From the NCBI GenBank assembly GCA_003030745.1, contig PYVG01000010.1, forward strand, positions 1 to 36,861: a stretch of DNA of 36,861 bases, read 5' to 3'. This stretch comes from Pseudidiomarina aestuarii. GTDB taxonomy: Bacteria; Pseudomonadota; Gammaproteobacteria; Enterobacterales; Alteromonadaceae. The notes below the pieces were generated by a model, which was given only the letters and a program-made list of their open reading frames with translations, was not told where the DNA came from and did no database searches. Positions 33,972 through 36,861 of the stretch are shown piece by piece (positions within the stretch are counted from its first letter, which is position 1; the number at the start of each line of letters is the position of its first letter). The translations under genes were made by a program, and so were the position numbers.

Positions 33972-34919
33972 CTATGGCATCGGTTCGAGGTCTTCGCCCT
34001 CTTTTTCCACTTCTGGTGGCATCAGATCTTCTCGACTAATACCCAACGCGTGCGCTAAACCGCTCGCAATGAAGATGGACGAGTAAGTACCGATAAAGAT
34101 ACCGAACAGCAACGCTGTTGCGAAACCGTGAATCAATTGGCCACCTAAGAAGAATAGCGCGAGTAATACCAGCACCGTGGTCAACGAGGTAATAACCGTT
34201 CGACTTAGGGTGTCGGTAATAGCTCCGTCGATAATCTCTTCTGGAGTGCCTTTACGATACTTACGGAAGTTTTCGCGAATTCGGTCACACACGACGACCG
34301 TATCGTTAATGGAATAACCGATTACTGCGAGCAAAGCTGCCAATACAGTTAAATCAAATTCCAACCCTAAGACTGAAAATAGACCCAATGTCAGAATAAC
34401 GTCATGAGCCAAAGCCCCAACTGCACCCAGCGCCAAGCGCCATTCGAACCGAACCGCTATGTACAGCAAGATACAAATTAATGCGGTCAGCATGGCCAAG
34501 CCACCCTGCTCAGTTAATTCGTCGCCCACTTGTGGACCAACGAATTCGATCCGACGCATTTCAATGGTGCCATCACTCGACTCTTGTAGTGCCCGCAAAA
34601 CTTGATCGCCTAGCTCCTGCGCTTTCACACCTTCGCGAGGTTCTATCCGAATTAACACATCTTCTTGGGTTCCGAAGTTTTGGACGACAGCATCGCCAAA
34701 ACCACGTTCCGTTAATACTACTCGAACTGCAGACAAATCCGCTGGACGATCGTAACCGACTTCAATAACGGTACCGCCGGTAAAATCGAGACCCCAATTC
34801 AACTGGTTGATACTCAAGGAAGCAATCGAACCAATGAGTAAAATGGCACTAAAAATCCACGACACGAAGCGGTACTTCATGAATGGCAGAGCATTTTCCG
34901 TTTTGACTAATTCACGCAT
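33972..34919 (-). CDS. secF: Protein translocase subunit SecF
   Basis: 315 residues (E. coli 323), six predicted transmembrane helices with a large periplasmic loop between the first two. SecDF uses the proton gradient to pull secreted proteins across the inner membrane at SecYEG. Helix 1 is followed by NWGLDFTGGTVIEVGY; the loop ends at RIEFVGPQVGDELTEQG. FEWRLALGAVGALAHDVILTLG, VIGYSINDTVVVCDRIRENFRKYRKGT and ISRED near the C-terminus are family marks. The Asp and Asn residues in the IGYSINDT helix form the presumed proton path. It starts 9 bases after secD and ends at a strong terminator. Confidence 0.97.
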   Translation of the reverse strand: MRELVKTENALPFMKYRFVSWIFSAILLIGSIASLSINQLNWGLDFTGGTVIEVGYDRPADLSAVRVVLTERGFGDAVVQNFGTQEDVLIRIEPREGVKAQELGDQVLRALQESSDGTIEMRRIEFVGPQVGDELTEQGGLAMLTALICILLYIAVRFEWRLALGAVGALAHDVILTLGLFSVLGLEFDLTVLAALLAVIGYSINDTVVVCDRIRENFRKYRKGTPEEIIDGAITDTLSRTVITSLTTVLVLLALFFLGGQLIHGFATALLFGIFIGTYSSIFIASGLAHALGISREDLMPPEVEKEGEDLEPMP

Positions 34920-34928
34920 CTGCTTCTC

Positions 34929-36776
34929 CTACACCGACAACTTATCGATTCGTTTGCCACCCCAAATTGCATTCACGACTGCTCGTGTACCTACAATTGA
35001 AGTGAACATTGAGGTCAAAATACCAATTGCCAACGTAACCGCGAACCCTTTCACCGGTCCGGTCCCGACAGCGAACAATATGATCGCTGCAATCAGAGTC
35101 GTAATGTTGGCATCTGCAATGGTAGACAATGCACTGTCATAACCGTGATGAATAGCTTGTTGCGGACTGCGCTTCGCCTTAATTTCTTCGCGTATTCGCT
35201 CGAAAATAAGGACATTGGCATCCACCGCCATACCGACCGTCAGAACAATACCTGCCATGCCCGGCAACGTGAGCGTCGCACCAGGTATCATCGACATCAC
35301 ACCGATAATCAGTACCACGTTGGCACACAGCGCCATATTCGCGACGAGACCGAACTTGCGGTAGTAAATCACCATGAAGATGATCACCATGATGAAGCCC
35401 GCCACGATAGCTTGAATACCCATCTGGACGTTCTCGGCGCCAAGGCTCGGGCCTATGGTGCGCTCTTCAACAATTTGAATCGGTGCAATCAAAGCACCTG
35501 CTCGGAGCAACAACGATAAGTTCTGAGCTTCTTGCTGAGAACCAATACCGGTGATGCGGAAAGCACTACCAAGCCGCGCCTGAATGGTTGCAACGTTGAT
35601 GACTTCTTCTTGGCGCTCAAAGATGATTTTACCTTCTTCATCACGCTCACCTGTGGCTTTAAACTCGATAAACAAAGTTGCCATCGGACGACCGATATTA
35701 TCTCGAGTGGCCAGTGACATTTTGTCACCACCTGCACCATCGAGCGTAATATTGACTTGCGGGCGTTGGTTCTCATCAAAACTAGATGAGGCGTTGACGA
35801 TATGGTCACCGGTCAAAATTACATCTTGCTTCAACAGTACGTTGCCGCCATTGCGATTCGGGTAAAGTTCACTACCGAATGGAACACGTCCTGCTTCAGC
35901 ATCAAACACACTGTTTTCTGTATCTTGAAAACGAAATTCAAGTGTAGCTGTAGCGCCAAGAATTTCTTTGGCGCGCGCCGTATCTTGGACGCCTGGAAGT
36001 TGTACCACGATGCGGTCAGAACCTTGGCGCTGGACGACAGGTTCGGCAACACCAAGTTCATTCACTCGGTTGCGCAGAATCGTCACGTTCTGTGAAATCG
36101 CATAATCTTGCGTTTCACGAATTTTATCGTCCGTCATGCGCAAGCGAATGGTCTGCGTCGCTTCATCATCGATCAAGGTGTAGCCTTGATACTGATTATT
36201 GAGGAACGACTCTGCCGCCGCATAGTCTTCCGCAGAGCGCATCTCAATCACGACATCGTTGCCATCGCGATTGACACCACTGTAACGAATTCGCTCTTCA
36301 CGCAAATCTGTGCGAACCGTATCCCGCATCTGGTCGAGAATTTTGCGCATCGCCTCACCCATGTCGACTTCCATGAGAAAGTGCACACCACCACGCAAAT
36401 CCAAGCCTAACTTCATCGGCGATGCACCCAGGCTCTCGAGCCAATCTGGCGTCGCTGCTGCAAGGTTTAACGCAACGAAGTAATCGGTACCCAACTCGCG
36501 CAAAATAACATCGCGAGCTTTCAACTGATCACTGTCACTGAAAAGGCGCACGAGCACTTGCTCTTCTTCAAGCGTAATCCCTTTCATCTCGATGTCGGCT
36601 GTTTGCAGCGCTGACTCCACTCGACCCAGAGTTTCCGTATTCACGGTTACTGTGCGTCCAGCAGATACTTGCACTGCGTAGTCTTCACCATACAAGTTCG
36701 GTAGCGCATACAGCGCCGCAAACGCGATGATGAAAACCACCATTAGGTTTTTCCAGAGCGGAAACTTATTCAACAC
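34929..36776 (-). CDS. secD: Protein translocase subunit SecD
   Basis: 615 residues (E. coli 615). Helix 1 (about 8-28), then a long periplasmic region with the P1 head and base, containing [48 protein letters not shown] and GATATLEFR. Five C-terminal helices follow with [50 protein letters not shown] with the conserved Asp in the VGMAVDANV helix, and [29 protein letters not shown]. Partner of SecF; both are co-transcribed with yajC. Confidence 0.98.
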   Translation of the reverse strand: MLNKFPLWKNLMVVFIIAFAALYALPNLYGEDYAVQVSAGRTVTVNTETLGRVESALQTADIEMKGITLEEEQVLVRLFSDSDQLKARDVILRELGTDYFVALNLAAATPDWLESLGASPMKLGLDLRGGVHFLMEVDMGEAMRKILDQMRDTVRTDLREERIRYSGVNRDGNDVVIEMRSAEDYAAAESFLNNQYQGYTLIDDEATQTIRLRMTDDKIRETQDYAISQNVTILRNRVNELGVAEPVVQRQGSDRIVVQLPGVQDTARAKEILGATATLEFRFQDTENSVFDAEAGRVPFGSELYPNRNGGNVLLKQDVILTGDHIVNASSSFDENQRPQVNITLDGAGGDKMSLATRDNIGRPMATLFIEFKATGERDEEGKIIFERQEEVINVATIQARLGSAFRITGIGSQQEAQNLSLLLRAGALIAPIQIVEERTIGPSLGAENVQMGIQAIVAGFIMVIIFMVIYYRKFGLVANMALCANVVLIIGVMSMIPGATLTLPGMAGIVLTVGMAVDANVLIFERIREEIKAKRSPQQAIHHGYDSALSTIADANITTLIAAIILFAVGTGPVKGFAVTLAIGILTSMFTSIVGTRAVVNAIWGGKRIDKLSV

Positions 36777-36795
36777 AACAGATCCTTAGCTCTAA

Positions 36796-36861
36796 TTACA
36801 GAGACTTCATGGTTCCTTTCGGCAGTACCGCAGTGACTGCTGATTTTTGCACGGTCACTTC
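36796..36861 (-). CDS. yajC: Sec translocase accessory protein YajC, C-terminal end (cut by window edge)
   Basis: The last 21 codons of a minus-strand frame read ...VQKSAVTAVLPKGTMKSL and then TAA, closely matching the C-terminus of E. coli YajC (AAVLPKGTMKAL). YajC is a small single-helix inner-membrane protein that associates with SecDF. It ends 19 bases before the secD start, in the usual yajC-secD-secF order. The N-terminal part lies beyond the window. Confidence 0.9.
   Translation of the reverse strand, partial: EVTVQKSAVTAVLPKGTMKSL

Noticed and set aside
1..36861. Mobile elements, CRISPR arrays, prophage or tRNA genes
   Set aside because: No transposase, integrase, repeat-spacer array, terminal inverted repeats or cloverleaf was found on reading both strands.

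Overview
The window reads as chromosomal DNA of a marine gammaproteobacterium of the order Alteromonadales, most like Idiomarina or Pseudidiomarina. The taxon is inferred from protein similarity I recognise and from gene order, not from a database search. It is densely coding: no gene-free stretch reaches 300 bases. I see no rRNA, tRNA, CRISPR array, insertion sequence or prophage. Housekeeping blocks flank a central accessory region.

Left block (1-5719): the end of an mltF-like gene follows guaB-guaA in one minus-strand operon, with xseA divergent from guaB. Next comes an AEC-family permease gene that is split by a +1 shift in a run of five C.

Central region (5750-17564, all minus strand) is the most interesting part. 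From upstream to downstream it holds a lipoprotein-TonB-dependent receptor pair, a YbdG-type mechanosensitive channel gene, a six-gene TonB2-type energising operon (DUF3450, ttpC, exbB2, exbD2, tonB2, TPR protein), and an outer-membrane porin gene. Three promoters, in front of the lipoprotein gene, the DUF3450 gene and the porin gene, share one architecture: two CTGTCAY-like repeats 11 bp apart, then exactly 10 bp, then a -10-like hexamer. This is the canonical PhoB (phosphate starvation) layout. I infer a Pho-controlled outer-membrane uptake system with its own receptor, surface lipoprotein, TonB motor and porin. Its substrate cannot be told from sequence.

Divergent from the lipoprotein gene run an orphan membrane histidine kinase, rdgC and an M49-like metallopeptidase lipoprotein (17745-22148).

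Right block (22155-36861): trmN6 and srmB (divergent), a VanZ-like gene and thiI, then the plus-strand operon xseB-ispA-dxs (exonuclease VII small subunit and the isoprenoid route). This meets the minus-strand ribH-nusB-thiL-pgpA cluster. Beyond it lie yaaA, a DUF3014 gene and a PlsC-like acyltransferase gene, and finally the Sec accessory operon yajC-secD-secF, with yajC cut by the window edge.
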